Assembly: GCF_029054785.1 (NCBI RefSeq)
Contig: NZ_JAIDEN010000027.1
Location: 1-47,331 of the forward strand
DNA: 47,331 nt
Reading direction: 5' to 3'
Source of the DNA: Duncaniella sp.
GTDB taxonomy: Bacteria; Bacteroidota; Bacteroidia; Bacteroidales; Muribaculaceae
Below the pieces are notes generated by a model, which saw nothing but the letters and a program-made list of their open reading frames with translations, was not told the DNA's origin and searched no databases. This document shows positions 1-8,085 of the stretch, piece by piece (position 1 is the first letter of the stretch; each line of letters opens with the position of its first letter). Position numbers and translations under genes: made by a program.

Positions 1-39
1 CCTCCAGACCCGTCCCCTCCGCAAAACCGCCCCTACCCC

Positions 40-101
40 CTCGCTAAAGCTCAAGCCAAAACAAAACAAAAATTTTTGTCCATGCTCCGAGCTTTAGCGA
101 G
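40..101. repeat. Perfect 13-bp inverted repeat upstream of the HUH transposase
   Basis: CTCGCTAAAGCTC at 40-52 is answered by its exact reverse complement at 89-101, with a 36-nt A-rich spacer. A small palindrome GCTCCGAGC (84-92) overlaps the right arm. The pair lies 57 bp before the transposase start and could be a subterminal hairpin of the kind bound by Y1 enzymes, a terminator of an upstream gene outside the window, or a REP-type element. Bases 1-157 hold no gene that I can see. Confidence 0.5.
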
Positions 102-157
102 GAAATGAGAGAAGTGAGGAGAGAAGAAAAGCAAGAAGCAATAAAAAACGACACAGC

Positions 158-1057
158 ATGAACAGACTCTTAAGAGCCTCCTGGCACGACTACACGCAAA
201 GGTGCATCTACATGATAACCCTCAATAAAAATCCGCATGTAAAAGACTTCGGCATCCTTATGGGCGATCACCGGATCCCTGTCGGGCAAAAAGGGAGTTC
301 CTTTGTCAGCGCAACCATGATCGGCTCTGCCATCAAAGATATTCTTCGCCGTTTCTACCTCATCGAGCCAAACATCAGGATTCTGCAATACGCCCTCATG
401 CCCGACCATCTTCATTTGCTGCTTTTCGTGGAAGAACCAACCCAAGAAATCCTCGGACGGATAATTGCCCGCTTCAAAGTCACAGTCAACAAAGAAGCAG
501 GCATGACAGAAGTTTTTGCCAAAGGATTCAATGATCAGATCCTTAAAAGCACACGCTCGCTTGATACACTCTACCGTTACTTGCGGGAGAACCCCTACCG
601 CCTCGCCGTCCGCAGGGCCTATCCTGACTTTTTCAGGCGCGTCTATGGAGTCACCATCGGCGGCAAGCGTTACCAGACCTATGGCAACCAATTTCTGCTT
701 CGCAACCCCTTCAAAGAGCAGGTCGTTGTCCATCGCAGGGACAGCGAGACAGAAAAAGCACAAAACCGCGAACGATGGCTCCACACAGCAGCCAACGGCG
801 GCGTATTGGTCTCCCCCTTCATCTCTCCCGCAGAAAAAGCCATCAGGAAAGAAGCTGAAGAGCATGGCGGAAAGATAATCCTCATCACCAACCAACCCTT
901 TCAGGACCGCTACAAACCGTCGGCCCATGACTTCGACCTCTGCCTCACCGGCCGCCTCCTCATCATCGCCCCGCTCGAAGCCGGCCCGGCAGAACTTACC
1001 CGCTCGGCCTGCCTGGAGATGAACACCCTTGCCGAAGAGATCATATCCATTACATAA
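158..1057 (+). CDS. REP-associated-type Y1 (HUH) transposase with a DprA/SLOG-like C-terminal extension
   Basis: The first ~150 residues look like a single-strand transposase of the IS200/REP-associated (RAYT) group. The metal-binding HUH motif is MPDHLHLLL (His84 and His86), and the candidate nucleophile Tyr lies in the helix TLYRYLRENP (Tyr139 or Tyr141). These enzymes cut and join single-stranded DNA at hairpins. Residues ~200-299 are not part of a normal Y1 protein. GGVLVSPFISPAEKAI, then GGKIILIT, then GRLLIIAP have the spacing of a Rossmann-like DprA/SLOG fold, although I cannot confirm homology. At 299 aa the protein is about twice a minimal Y1 transposase. It stands alone with no accessory TnpB and no obvious IS ends other than the inverted repeat upstream. 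RAYT-like assignment is likely; the C-terminal fold is a guess. Confidence 0.75.
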   Translation: MNRLLRASWHDYTQRCIYMITLNKNPHVKDFGILMGDHRIPVGQKGSSFVSATMIGSAIKDILRRFYLIEPNIRILQYALMPDHLHLLLFVEEPTQEILGRIIARFKVTVNKEAGMTEVFAKGFNDQILKSTRSLDTLYRYLRENPYRLAVRRAYPDFFRRVYGVTIGGKRYQTYGNQFLLRNPFKEQVVVHRRDSETEKAQNRERWLHTAANGGVLVSPFISPAEKAIRKEAEEHGGKIILITNQPFQDRYKPSAHDFDLCLTGRLLIIAPLEAGPAELTRSACLEMNTLAEEIISIT

Positions 1058-1082
1058 GCATGAAAATGCCGAAAGTTTTCGC

Positions 1083-1090
1083 TATTTTTG
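1083..1090 (+). promoter_or_regulatory. Bacteroidota -7 box for nhaC
   Basis: TATTTTTG matches the Bacteroidota -7 consensus TAnnTTTG and lies 36 bp before the nhaC ATG. No clear -33 TTG is visible at the usual spacing. Confidence 0.45.
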
Positions 1091-1125
1091 CAGGTGGATA
1101 AGTATAGAAAAGATGTATAAGAACT

Positions 1126-2433
1126 ATGAATGCGAAAATCAACACTGAGCGTCGGGTGACGCCTGCAAAGGGATGGCTGGCGCTGTCGCCTGTCATCGTC
1201 TTTCTGCTGCTATATGTGGCGGTATCGGTGATCCTCAACGATTTCTACAAGATGCCGATCGCCGTGGCTTTGGCTGTGGCGTCGATCTGGGCCGTGGTGA
1301 TCTACCGCGGACAGCCTCTCGCCGCCCGTATCGAGACTTTCTCCCGCGCTGCCGGACACTCCAACATCCTCTACATGATCTGTGTCTTCATCCTTGCCGG
1401 TGCTTTCGCCACTGTCGCCAAGGAAATCGGGGCCGTCGACGCTACTGTCAGCCTCACACTCCGGATATGCCCTCCGCAGTTCGTGGTCCCGACTCTGTTT
1501 TTCGCCGCCTGTTTCATCTCGCTGTCGGTCGGAACCTCGGTCGGTACCGTGGTGGCTCTGACACCACTGGCCGTAGAGATAGCTCAGACGGTCGACGGCT
1601 CTGTGGCGTTTTATGTGGCGGTAGTCCTCGGCGGTGCTTTCTTCGGCGACAATCTTTCGTTCATCTCCGACACCACCATCGCCGCCACCCGCTCCCAGGG
1701 GTGCAGCATGTCCGACAAATTCAAAGCCAATCTGTGGATAGCCCTCCCTGCCGCTATCGTGACCATCGTGATCTATATGGTGATGAGCAAAGACTCACCG
1801 GCAATCGAACTGACGAATGACAGCAATCCCTGGCTTGTGTTGCCCTACCTTGTGGTCCTTGCCACGGCCATAGCCGGCATAAATGTCACCGTCGTCCTCA
1901 CACTTGGCATACTCTCGGCTCTCGTCATGGGGCTGATCAACGGCTACTCAATCATGGATATGGCAGGCTATGCCGGGGCCGGTATCGACGGGATGGGCGA
2001 TCTCATAATCATTACCCTCCTGGCTGCCGGAATGCTGGGCATCATCAAGGCCGCGGGCGGCATACAGTTTCTGCTCCAAGGACTCAGCTCTCGCATCAGC
2101 GGCAAACGCGGCGCCCAGGCTATACTCGCCATGCTCGTCGGGCTTGTCAATCTCTGCACGGCCAACAATACGGTAGCCATCATAACCGTAGGCGGAATCG
2201 CCCGCGACATCGCCGAGCGCTATGGCATCGACCCGCGCAAAAGCGCCTCGCTGCTCGACTCGGCCTCCTGTGTGGTGCAGTGTCTGATCCCCTACGGCGC
2301 CCAGACCCTCCTGGCAACCTCTCTCGCCGGAATCTCCCCGGCCTCTCCCTTCCCCTATCTCTACTATGCCTGGGCTCTTGCCGCAATGATAACCCTGTCA
2401 ATCATATTCCTCTTTCCACGCCGTCTGAACTAA
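1126..2433 (+). CDS. nhaC: NhaC-family Na+/H+ antiporter
   Basis: A 435-aa polytopic inner-membrane protein with about eleven to twelve hydrophobic segments. The segment GDNLSFISDTTIAATRSQG (near residues 182-200) is the signature of NhaC-type antiporters, as is the internal pseudo-repeat with TANNTVAI near residue 346. The family exchanges external protons for cytoplasmic sodium and so handles Na+ and pH homeostasis. The start is supported by the promoter-like -7 box 36 bp upstream. A WYL regulator begins 28 bp downstream on the same strand, so the two are probably co-transcribed. Some NhaC-like proteins carry amino or organic acids instead (e.g. malate/lactate exchange), so the substrate is not proven. 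Confidence 0.85.
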   Translation: MNAKINTERRVTPAKGWLALSPVIVFLLLYVAVSVILNDFYKMPIAVALAVASIWAVVIYRGQPLAARIETFSRAAGHSNILYMICVFILAGAFATVAKEIGAVDATVSLTLRICPPQFVVPTLFFAACFISLSVGTSVGTVVALTPLAVEIAQTVDGSVAFYVAVVLGGAFFGDNLSFISDTTIAATRSQGCSMSDKFKANLWIALPAAIVTIVIYMVMSKDSPAIELTNDSNPWLVLPYLVVLATAIAGINVTVVLTLGILSALVMGLINGYSIMDMAGYAGAGIDGMGDLIIITLLAAGMLGIIKAAGGIQFLLQGLSSRISGKRGAQAILAMLVGLVNLCTANNTVAIITVGGIARDIAERYGIDPRKSASLLDSASCVVQCLIPYGAQTLLATSLAGISPASPFPYLYYAWALAAMITLSIIFLFPRRLN

Positions 2434-2461
2434 CCGAATCCCCCCACCATCCCCCACGGCC

Positions 2462-3355
2462 ATGTCCCGAAATCTGCTCGCCCGCTACATCTGGATCATA
2501 GACACCATACGCCGCTACGGCTCCATCACCCGTGAGAAGCTAAACGAACTCTGGGTGCAGTCGCCATATTCCGACGGCAATCCGCTGCCGCGCCGCACGT
2601 TCTACAACTACCGTGCGGCCATCGAAGAGCTTTTCAACATCAACATCGAGTGCAACTCTGCCACATACGAATACTATATCGACTCCGGAGACTCCCATCA
2701 GGAAAGCGTCACCGACTGGCTGCTGAACTCCGCAGCGATGAGCAATGTGCTCTCGAACGTGAGCGACATCTCGGACTGCATCTTTCTGGAGGATGTCCCC
2801 TCGGCGCGGCTCTATCTCTCGCAGGTGGTCTCGGCCCTGCGCGAACGCCATCCGCTGCGCTTCACCTACCGCCCCTACACGCGTGTCAATCCGACGCGCG
2901 ACGTTGTCGTCGAGCCATACTTCCTCAAGATATTCCGGCAGCGCTGGTATGTCACAGGTCTCAATGTGCGTGACGGTGTTGTCAAGACCTATGCCCTTGA
3001 CCGCATGGAGGATGTCAAGGTTGAGGCCGAGACCTTCGTGACCGACCCCTCGTTTGACCCCGAAAGCTTTGTCAAAGACTCGTTCGGAATCATCTTCACC
3101 CAGGCAGAACCGCGCGAAGTTGTGATCCGCACCTCCACGCGCCAGGCCAAATATCTCCGCGCGCTTCCCCTCCACTCCTCGCAGCAGGAAGAGATCCATG
3201 ATGACTACTCGCTTTTCCACTACCGGCTGCGTCTGACCCCTGACCTCGTGCAGGAACTCCTCTCCCACGGCCCGGACATTAAGGTCGTCGAACCTCCCGA
3301 ACTCCGCGCCATGGTCACGACAGCCCTCCGCGACGCCCTAAGACAATATGACTGA
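2462..3355 (+). CDS. WYL-domain transcriptional regulator
   Basis: 297 aa. The N-terminus (about 1-70) is a helix-turn-helix with RYGSITREKLNELW followed by RRTFYNYRAAIEELF, the layout of DeoR-like winged helices found in WYL proteins. Residues ~115-190 form the WYL ligand-binding domain, with RFTYRPYTR, VEPYFLKIF and QRWYVTGLN visible. WYL domains sense nucleotide or nucleic-acid ligands and often control stress or defence genes. The gene follows nhaC by 28 bp without a promoter of its own and precedes a membrane HTH protein by 42 bp, so it may be expressed with nhaC. The regulated target is unknown. Confidence 0.82.
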   Translation: MSRNLLARYIWIIDTIRRYGSITREKLNELWVQSPYSDGNPLPRRTFYNYRAAIEELFNINIECNSATYEYYIDSGDSHQESVTDWLLNSAAMSNVLSNVSDISDCIFLEDVPSARLYLSQVVSALRERHPLRFTYRPYTRVNPTRDVVVEPYFLKIFRQRWYVTGLNVRDGVVKTYALDRMEDVKVEAETFVTDPSFDPESFVKDSFGIIFTQAEPREVVIRTSTRQAKYLRALPLHSSQQEEIHDDYSLFHYRLRLTPDLVQELLSHGPDIKVVEPPELRAMVTTALRDALRQYD

Positions 3356-3397
3356 TCCATCCACACCCACCACGCAGATTGCCATTTTACCACTATT

Positions 3398-4387
3398 ATG
3401 AGAATACTTTTTTACGGAATACTTCTCATGCTGATATCCGGCTGCTCGTGTGTCATCTCCTCTGCTCACGGCTTTGAAGACACGGAGAAGCTGATAGACA
3501 CCGATCCGGAAGAAGCCTTCAGACAGCTGAACGCCTATGATGTGACTGAATTTGAAGACTCAGCCACGATGGCCCGCTGGGCCTTGCTGTATAGCGAGGC
3601 AATGGCAGCAAGCCGCCTGTGGATCCCGACAGACACCATCATTAACATCGCCATCGACTATTACGGACGCAACCCTCGCTCGACCGACTATCTCAAGGCT
3701 TGCAGCATCAGGGCCGAGATGGAGGCTTATGCCACAAAAGATGACCTCGCCACAGCTCTCTACCGCCAGAAAGAGAAAGAGTTTTTTCTCTACAAGGAAC
3801 GGACCAGAAGGCAGAACCTGGTATTCGCGACACTCTTCGTGGTCCTGCTTGCCGGAGGCGTGATCATCTATCAGCGTCAGCGCCTCAGAATCAAATCGAC
3901 ACAGAACGAGACCCTGATCTCGGAAGCCTCACACCTGCGCGAAGCGATGCTGAAACAGCAGTCGGACTACTCACGGCTTGAATGCAAGCTCTCAGGAGTG
4001 CTGGAAAAACGTTTCAGGCTGATCGACGAACTCTGCGAGACCTACTATCAGTCAAAAGGCACAGCCGGCGAGCGGAAAATGATCGCCGAAAAAGTGAAAT
4101 CTCAGATCGAAGCCCTGCGGACGGAAGACGGTCTTTTCAGAGAAATGGAGCTAACGGTCAATGACAGCCTCTGCGGATTCACCGACCATCTGCGCGAGGC
4201 TTTGCCCGATATAAAAGCCGATGACTACCGCCTCGCCGTCTACCTCGCGGCCAATCTCTCGAACAGGACCATCGCACTTCTTCTCGGTGAAAGCATCGAG
4301 GTTGTCTACAAGCGTAAATCCCGCCTGAAAGGCCGGATCGCAGCCCTTGACAGCCGCCGGAAGGAGCAACTGATGTCAATTTTCTGA
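3398..4387 (+). CDS. Membrane-anchored HTH/coiled-coil regulator, DUF6377-like, short form
   Basis: 329 aa. A lipoprotein-like signal (residues 1-17, lipobox ISGC) is followed by ~110 residues resembling the end of a TPR region, a transmembrane helix at ~145-167 (FATLFVVLLAGGVIIY), a coiled coil to ~200, and a C-terminal helical region ending in a helix-turn-helix-like block (YLAANLSNRTIALLLGESI then VYKRKSRLKGRIAAL). This is the layout of Bacteroidota periplasmic-TPR/cytoplasmic-HTH regulators. Those proteins are usually longer (about 500 aa or more), so most of the sensory TPR array seems to be missing here. It sits 157 bp before an outer-membrane barrel gene, whose expression it may control. 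Function is inferred from architecture only. Confidence 0.6.
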   Translation: MRILFYGILLMLISGCSCVISSAHGFEDTEKLIDTDPEEAFRQLNAYDVTEFEDSATMARWALLYSEAMAASRLWIPTDTIINIAIDYYGRNPRSTDYLKACSIRAEMEAYATKDDLATALYRQKEKEFFLYKERTRRQNLVFATLFVVLLAGGVIIYQRQRLRIKSTQNETLISEASHLREAMLKQQSDYSRLECKLSGVLEKRFRLIDELCETYYQSKGTAGERKMIAEKVKSQIEALRTEDGLFREMELTVNDSLCGFTDHLREALPDIKADDYRLAVYLAANLSNRTIALLLGESIEVVYKRKSRLKGRIAALDSRRKEQLMSIF

Positions 4388-4398
4388 CCTCATTTCCA

Positions 4399-4472
4399 GA
4401 CGGTCAGACATTTCGCAAACAGCTCAAAGCAACAAACAGCATATCAACATATTGCACCTCCGACGGTCAGAC
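4399..4472 (+). repeat. 11-bp direct repeats upstream of the barrel gene, candidate operator
   Basis: GACGGTCAGAC occurs at 4399-4409 and again, exactly, at 4462-4472. The 63-bp spacing is six helical turns. Both copies lie before the -7 box of the outer-membrane protein gene, a reasonable place for a paired regulator site. The binding protein is unknown; the upstream HTH protein is a candidate. Confidence 0.4.
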
Positions 4473-4479
4473 TTCAAAT

Positions 4480-4511
4480 TTGGATAAAAGGGCCTCATGG
4501 CAGTAATTTTG
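4480..4511 (+). promoter_or_regulatory. Promoter of the outer-membrane barrel gene
   Basis: TAATTTTG at 4504-4511 fits the -7 consensus, with a TTG at 4480-4482 about 21 bp before it. It places transcription start some 25 bp before the ATG at 4545. Confidence 0.55.
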
Positions 4512-4544
4512 AAGTAAAAAATCAGCTTCTCAATTACTGTCATC

Positions 4545-6623
4545 ATGCGAAAACAAATCCTACTCCTATTCATTGTCACAGCCGGGCAGATCTTTGCCTC
4601 AGGCACCACACCGCAAGCCGCCGACTCGCTCGCCTGTGAATTGCAGGAAATAGTCGTGACCGCAAATCAGCCGACGACAAAACTTGTCGGCCACACACTC
4701 ATATCGACAATCGGCGGCACTCCACTCCAGAACCTTGGCTCGGCGCTCGATGTCCTCGCCCAGCTGCCGATGATCAATGTCAGCGACAATGAGGTATCGG
4801 TCTCAGGAAAAGGTACGCCGGAGATTTTCATTGACGGACGTCCGGTCAACGACGGGACGGAACTTGCCCGACTGCTCTCCGAAAACATCCGCCGCGTGGA
4901 ACTTGTGATGGCCCCAGGCGCAGAGTATGCGAGCACGACAAAAGCCGTCATCAAGATCATCACCCGCCGTAATTTCCTCCATGGTCTGTCAGTAACCGAA
5001 AAGGCAGAAATCAGAATGCGCCGCCGCTTTTCGGCAAACGACATGCTCGACCTGAACTACCACTCCGGCAACTGGGATTTCTTTGCAAGCGGTACCCTGG
5101 CTTCCGACAAAAGCCTGACAAAAGGCTCGACAGTCAATTCACTTATATATGACGGCAGCCCTACGGTCATCGGAAGTTCCCAGCATAATGTCAGCCGGGA
5201 GCATAGCGGCGCTGTGAAAGGGGGCATCAACCACACGTCAGACTCCCGGTCGGTCGGCGCATACTATCTTTTCACCCCTCAGCAGTCCCGCCTTGACAAT
5301 TCCGGCCATGAATGGCTCAACGGAAATGATCCGGTCGAACGCCTGATCGGTCGGAAAGCCCGCGGACACAGCCATCTCATATCGGCTTACTACGACGAGA
5401 CATTCGGCGATAAGTATCATCTGCACTTCGACGGGGACTACAAGACCGCCGATACCGACAACCGCGTTACAACCTCCTATCCGGCGGCCCAAATGGAGGA
5501 TGTCAGTTCCAGCCAACACCGCCGCTCATCGCTCCTGGCCGGAAAACTCTACCTGAATGCGCCGCTTTTCGGCGGAAAGCTGACCGCCGGAACCCAGGAT
5601 TCACACTCCGAATCGAAACTTGACTTCCTGATGCTCAACGAGGCTGTCAGCGACTACCTCCCCTCGTCGACCACTGATGTCAGACAGACTTCTCTTGCAT
5701 TCTTCGGCTCCTGGAGCAGAATGTTCGGAAAATTCTCGCTGACAGCAGGCTTGCGCTATGAATATTCCGACTATGATTTCCGGCTCGACGGCAAACGCGA
5801 CAGCCGGCTCTCACGCAAAGACCGTCTGCTGACTCCGGATCTCAGCTTCGGATATTCCTTCGGCAAGAATGCCCAGGTATCGCTCAGTTACAGAATGGCA
5901 AGCGTCAGACCGCCCTATTCCCACCTGTCGGGAGGCTTGAACTATGTCGGGATCCATGAGATCGAGGGCGGAAACACGGCTTTGCGCGATGAGCGCAACC
6001 ACGACATCCGTCTCTTCACCGCCATAGGCGACTTCATGCTTCAGGCCGACTTCACGCGCAGCCTCGACAGCTATGCCTTCGTCAAGGAACTTTATCCCGC
6101 CCCATCGCTTCAGCTACTCATGCACCCGGTCAACATTGACGTATCAGCCATTGACATCTACCTTGTCTGGTCCCGAAAAATCAGCCGGTGGTCACCGCAG
6201 ATGGTTCTCGGCGCCTACCGCCAATGGCTCAGCCTCGGAGGCCGTGAATATCAGCGCCCGATATTTTCCTATGACTTCAGCAACACCCTCTCCTTACCCA
6301 AAGGATTCCTGCTCACCCTGAACCTCAGGGGTCAGAGCAAAGGCGACATGCACACCAACCGATTCGGACGGACCGTCTGCTGCATGGACATGTCTGTTGA
6401 AAAATCGTTTTTCGGCAAAGCACTCAGCCTGAAAATGGCAGCGACAGACATCTTGAACACACTCAACAACGACTGGTCGATGACCACCTGCGGCATCAAC
6501 GTCGACAAACGTCAGAGCTATGACCGCCGAGGCCTGAGCCTGAGCCTCACCTACCGCTTCCAGCCACGCCAAAGCGCCTACAAAGGAAAAGCAGCCTCCG
6601 AAGCCGAAATGAAACGCCTGTGA
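4545..6623 (+). CDS. TonB-dependent-receptor-like outer-membrane beta-barrel protein
   Basis: 692 aa with a signal peptide (1-18). A TonB-box-like stretch LQEIVVTA (near 32-39) and a plug domain (about 40-145) follow, with IFIDGRPVND and VELVMAPGAEYAST typical of the small plug in OMP_b-brl_3 proteins. The remaining ~540 residues are alternating beta-strands of a barrel ending in LSLTYRF plus a short basic tail. There is no CarboxypepD_reg-like domain before the plug and no SusD partner beside it, so this is not a canonical SusC glycan importer. Substrate unknown. It has its own promoter and lies downstream of a membrane HTH regulator. Convergent with the Fic gene. Confidence 0.8.
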   Translation: MRKQILLLFIVTAGQIFASGTTPQAADSLACELQEIVVTANQPTTKLVGHTLISTIGGTPLQNLGSALDVLAQLPMINVSDNEVSVSGKGTPEIFIDGRPVNDGTELARLLSENIRRVELVMAPGAEYASTTKAVIKIITRRNFLHGLSVTEKAEIRMRRRFSANDMLDLNYHSGNWDFFASGTLASDKSLTKGSTVNSLIYDGSPTVIGSSQHNVSREHSGAVKGGINHTSDSRSVGAYYLFTPQQSRLDNSGHEWLNGNDPVERLIGRKARGHSHLISAYYDETFGDKYHLHFDGDYKTADTDNRVTTSYPAAQMEDVSSSQHRRSSLLAGKLYLNAPLFGGKLTAGTQDSHSESKLDFLMLNEAVSDYLPSSTTDVRQTSLAFFGSWSRMFGKFSLTAGLRYEYSDYDFRLDGKRDSRLSRKDRLLTPDLSFGYSFGKNAQVSLSYRMASVRPPYSHLSGGLNYVGIHEIEGGNTALRDERNHDIRLFTAIGDFMLQADFTRSLDSYAFVKELYPAPSLQLLMHPVNIDVSAIDIYLVWSRKISRWSPQMVLGAYRQWLSLGGREYQRPIFSYDFSNTLSLPKGFLLTLNLRGQSKGDMHTNRFGRTVCCMDMSVEKSFFGKALSLKMAATDILNTLNNDWSMTTCGINVDKRQSYDRRGLSLSLTYRFQPRQSAYKGKAASEAEMKRL

Positions 6624-6677
6624 ACTGCAAAATGGGAAAATCGGAAAAGCCCCGCATCCTTTCCCAGGCTTACTGAA

Positions 6678-6750
6678 TACTTCTCAAAAATCGCATTTTT
6701 TGAGAAGTAACCTCAGAATACTTCTCAGAAATCGCATTTTTTGAGAAGTA
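6678..6750. terminator. Two tandem hairpins between convergent genes
   Basis: Two near-identical 32-bp hairpins, 6678-6709 and 6719-6750. Each has 13-bp arms (TACTTCTCAAAAA and its complement) around TCGCAT, with a single A-to-G change in the second copy. They lie between the stops of the barrel gene (+) and the Fic gene (-); the second ends exactly next to the Fic stop codon. The A/T-rich arm bases make them usable as terminators in both directions. Confidence 0.7.
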
Positions 6751-7899
6751 TTATAGAGATTCTGAAACAGACTCTATCGGAGGAACACTTTCAGTTGCCT
6801 GAGAATCGGAAACACTTAAGAATAGATCCATCAACGGAAGATTCATGTAATAACAGGACCTCCCGACCTTAACTTTATTAATTAATCCGGTTTCAACCAA
6901 TCCATTTAGATAGCGGGTAGCTGTGGGGCGACTGACTGCAAGTTCCTTTTCAAGGAATTCCACTTTTGTATATGGGTGAAAGAACAGGTTGTTCAAAAGT
7001 TCATGACGATACTGCTTTCCGAATTTCGGACGAAGTATGCTTTTGAACTCGGCCATTAGCTTGGAAATACCCTTGACAAGCCTTGTAGTCTCTATGGCTG
7101 TCTCTTCCACACCTTTAAGCATGAAGAGAATCCACAATTCCCACTCGGCGGCATTGTCATCGTTCTTGTCTCTGATCGCCTGAATCAGTCGATAGTATTC
7201 GCCTTTATTATGAGTTATATATCGGCTGAGATAAAGAATCGGAAGATCCAGTCTGCCGGTAAGAACAAGATACAGCACACATATTATACGGCCTGTTCTT
7301 CCATTACCATCATAAAACGGATGAATGCTCTCGAACTGATGATGGACAATGGCCAATTTTATTAATGGATCAAGATCTGATATGCGGTCATCATTGATGA
7401 AACGTTCAAGATTGTCCATCAATTCAAGGATCGTCTGTTTATCCTGAGGAGGTGTATAGACGGTTTTGCCATCCGAACGTTTCAACGCAGTGCCCGGCAC
7501 ACTTCGGAATCCTGCCGAATTGTGTTCCAAAATCTGCTGAATCTCCTTTATCACCGAAGATGTCAGCATTCCTTTTTCTTTTACAAGATGAAAACCATGC
7601 TGAAGAGCCTCCCGATAATTAAGGACTTCTTTGGTTGCGGCATTGGCAACGAAATCAGACATTGACTCAGCCGCCCCTTGATACAGATCGTCCTGAGTAG
7701 TAACAATATTCTCAACCTCTGAACTGTCTTTGGCTTCCTGCAAAGTCAGTGTGCTGACAAGAATATTCTCATTCGGAATCGTCAGCGCAACTCCCTTCAA
7801 CTCAGCCAATCTGCGATTAGCCTGATTGAGTTGCTTAAGCACCGCTTTCGTCTCCAAATCATACGGAAGCGGAAGAGATGGAATATTATACTGAGTCAT
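6751..7899 (-). CDS. Fic-family adenylyltransferase with C-terminal winged helix
   Basis: 382 aa. The Fic core motif is complete, HPFYDGNGRTGR at residues 193-204, so AMP transfer (or a related nucleotide transfer) to a hydroxyl side chain is expected. The N-terminal part carries SSEVEN (59-64), matching the auto-inhibitory [S/T]xxxE[G/N] helix of class II Fic proteins. The last ~70 residues form a winged helix (PTATRYLNGLVETGLI). I moved the start to the ATG at 7897-7899. The longest frame begins at 7926, inside a -7 box at 7924-7931. The gene is visibly more AT-rich than its neighbours, suggesting transfer. Such proteins occur as stand-alone self-regulating enzymes; the target is unknown. 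Confidence 0.88.
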   Translation of the reverse strand: MTQYNIPSLPLPYDLETKAVLKQLNQANRRLAELKGVALTIPNENILVSTLTLQEAKDSSEVENIVTTQDDLYQGAAESMSDFVANAATKEVLNYREALQHGFHLVKEKGMLTSSVIKEIQQILEHNSAGFRSVPGTALKRSDGKTVYTPPQDKQTILELMDNLERFINDDRISDLDPLIKLAIVHHQFESIHPFYDGNGRTGRIICVLYLVLTGRLDLPILYLSRYITHNKGEYYRLIQAIRDKNDDNAAEWELWILFMLKGVEETAIETTRLVKGISKLMAEFKSILRPKFGKQYRHELLNNLFFHPYTKVEFLEKELAVSRPTATRYLNGLVETGLINKVKVGRSCYYMNLPLMDLFLSVSDSQATESVPPIESVSESL

Positions 7900-7923
7900 A
7901 CAGTCTGTTTTTAATGTTTCTCG

Positions 7924-7931
7924 CAAATTTA
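7924..7931 (-). promoter_or_regulatory. -7 box of the Fic gene
   Basis: On the minus strand TAAATTTG lies 24 bp before the ATG at 7899. It rules out the longer reading frame as the translated form. Confidence 0.6.
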
Positions 7932-8000
7932 CTCATAAAATCCGAGATATAAGAATAATTTATTCCCCAAAACTCCCTCTATATCAAGCCAAAATATAAT

Positions 8001-8050
8001 ATAAAAGTAACACCGACTTTCTGAAATACAGAAGTCGGTGTTACTTTTAT
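8001..8050 (-). terminator. Strong terminator hairpin after the M13 peptidase
   Basis: A perfect 19-bp inverted repeat (8001-8019 with 8032-8050), 12-nt loop, whose A/T-rich outer bases supply a T-run on either strand. It lies 36 bp past the peptidase stop on the minus strand. Confidence 0.75.
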
Positions 8051-8085
8051 GAGGATATATGCCAGATGGTGACTGGCGCTGTCTC

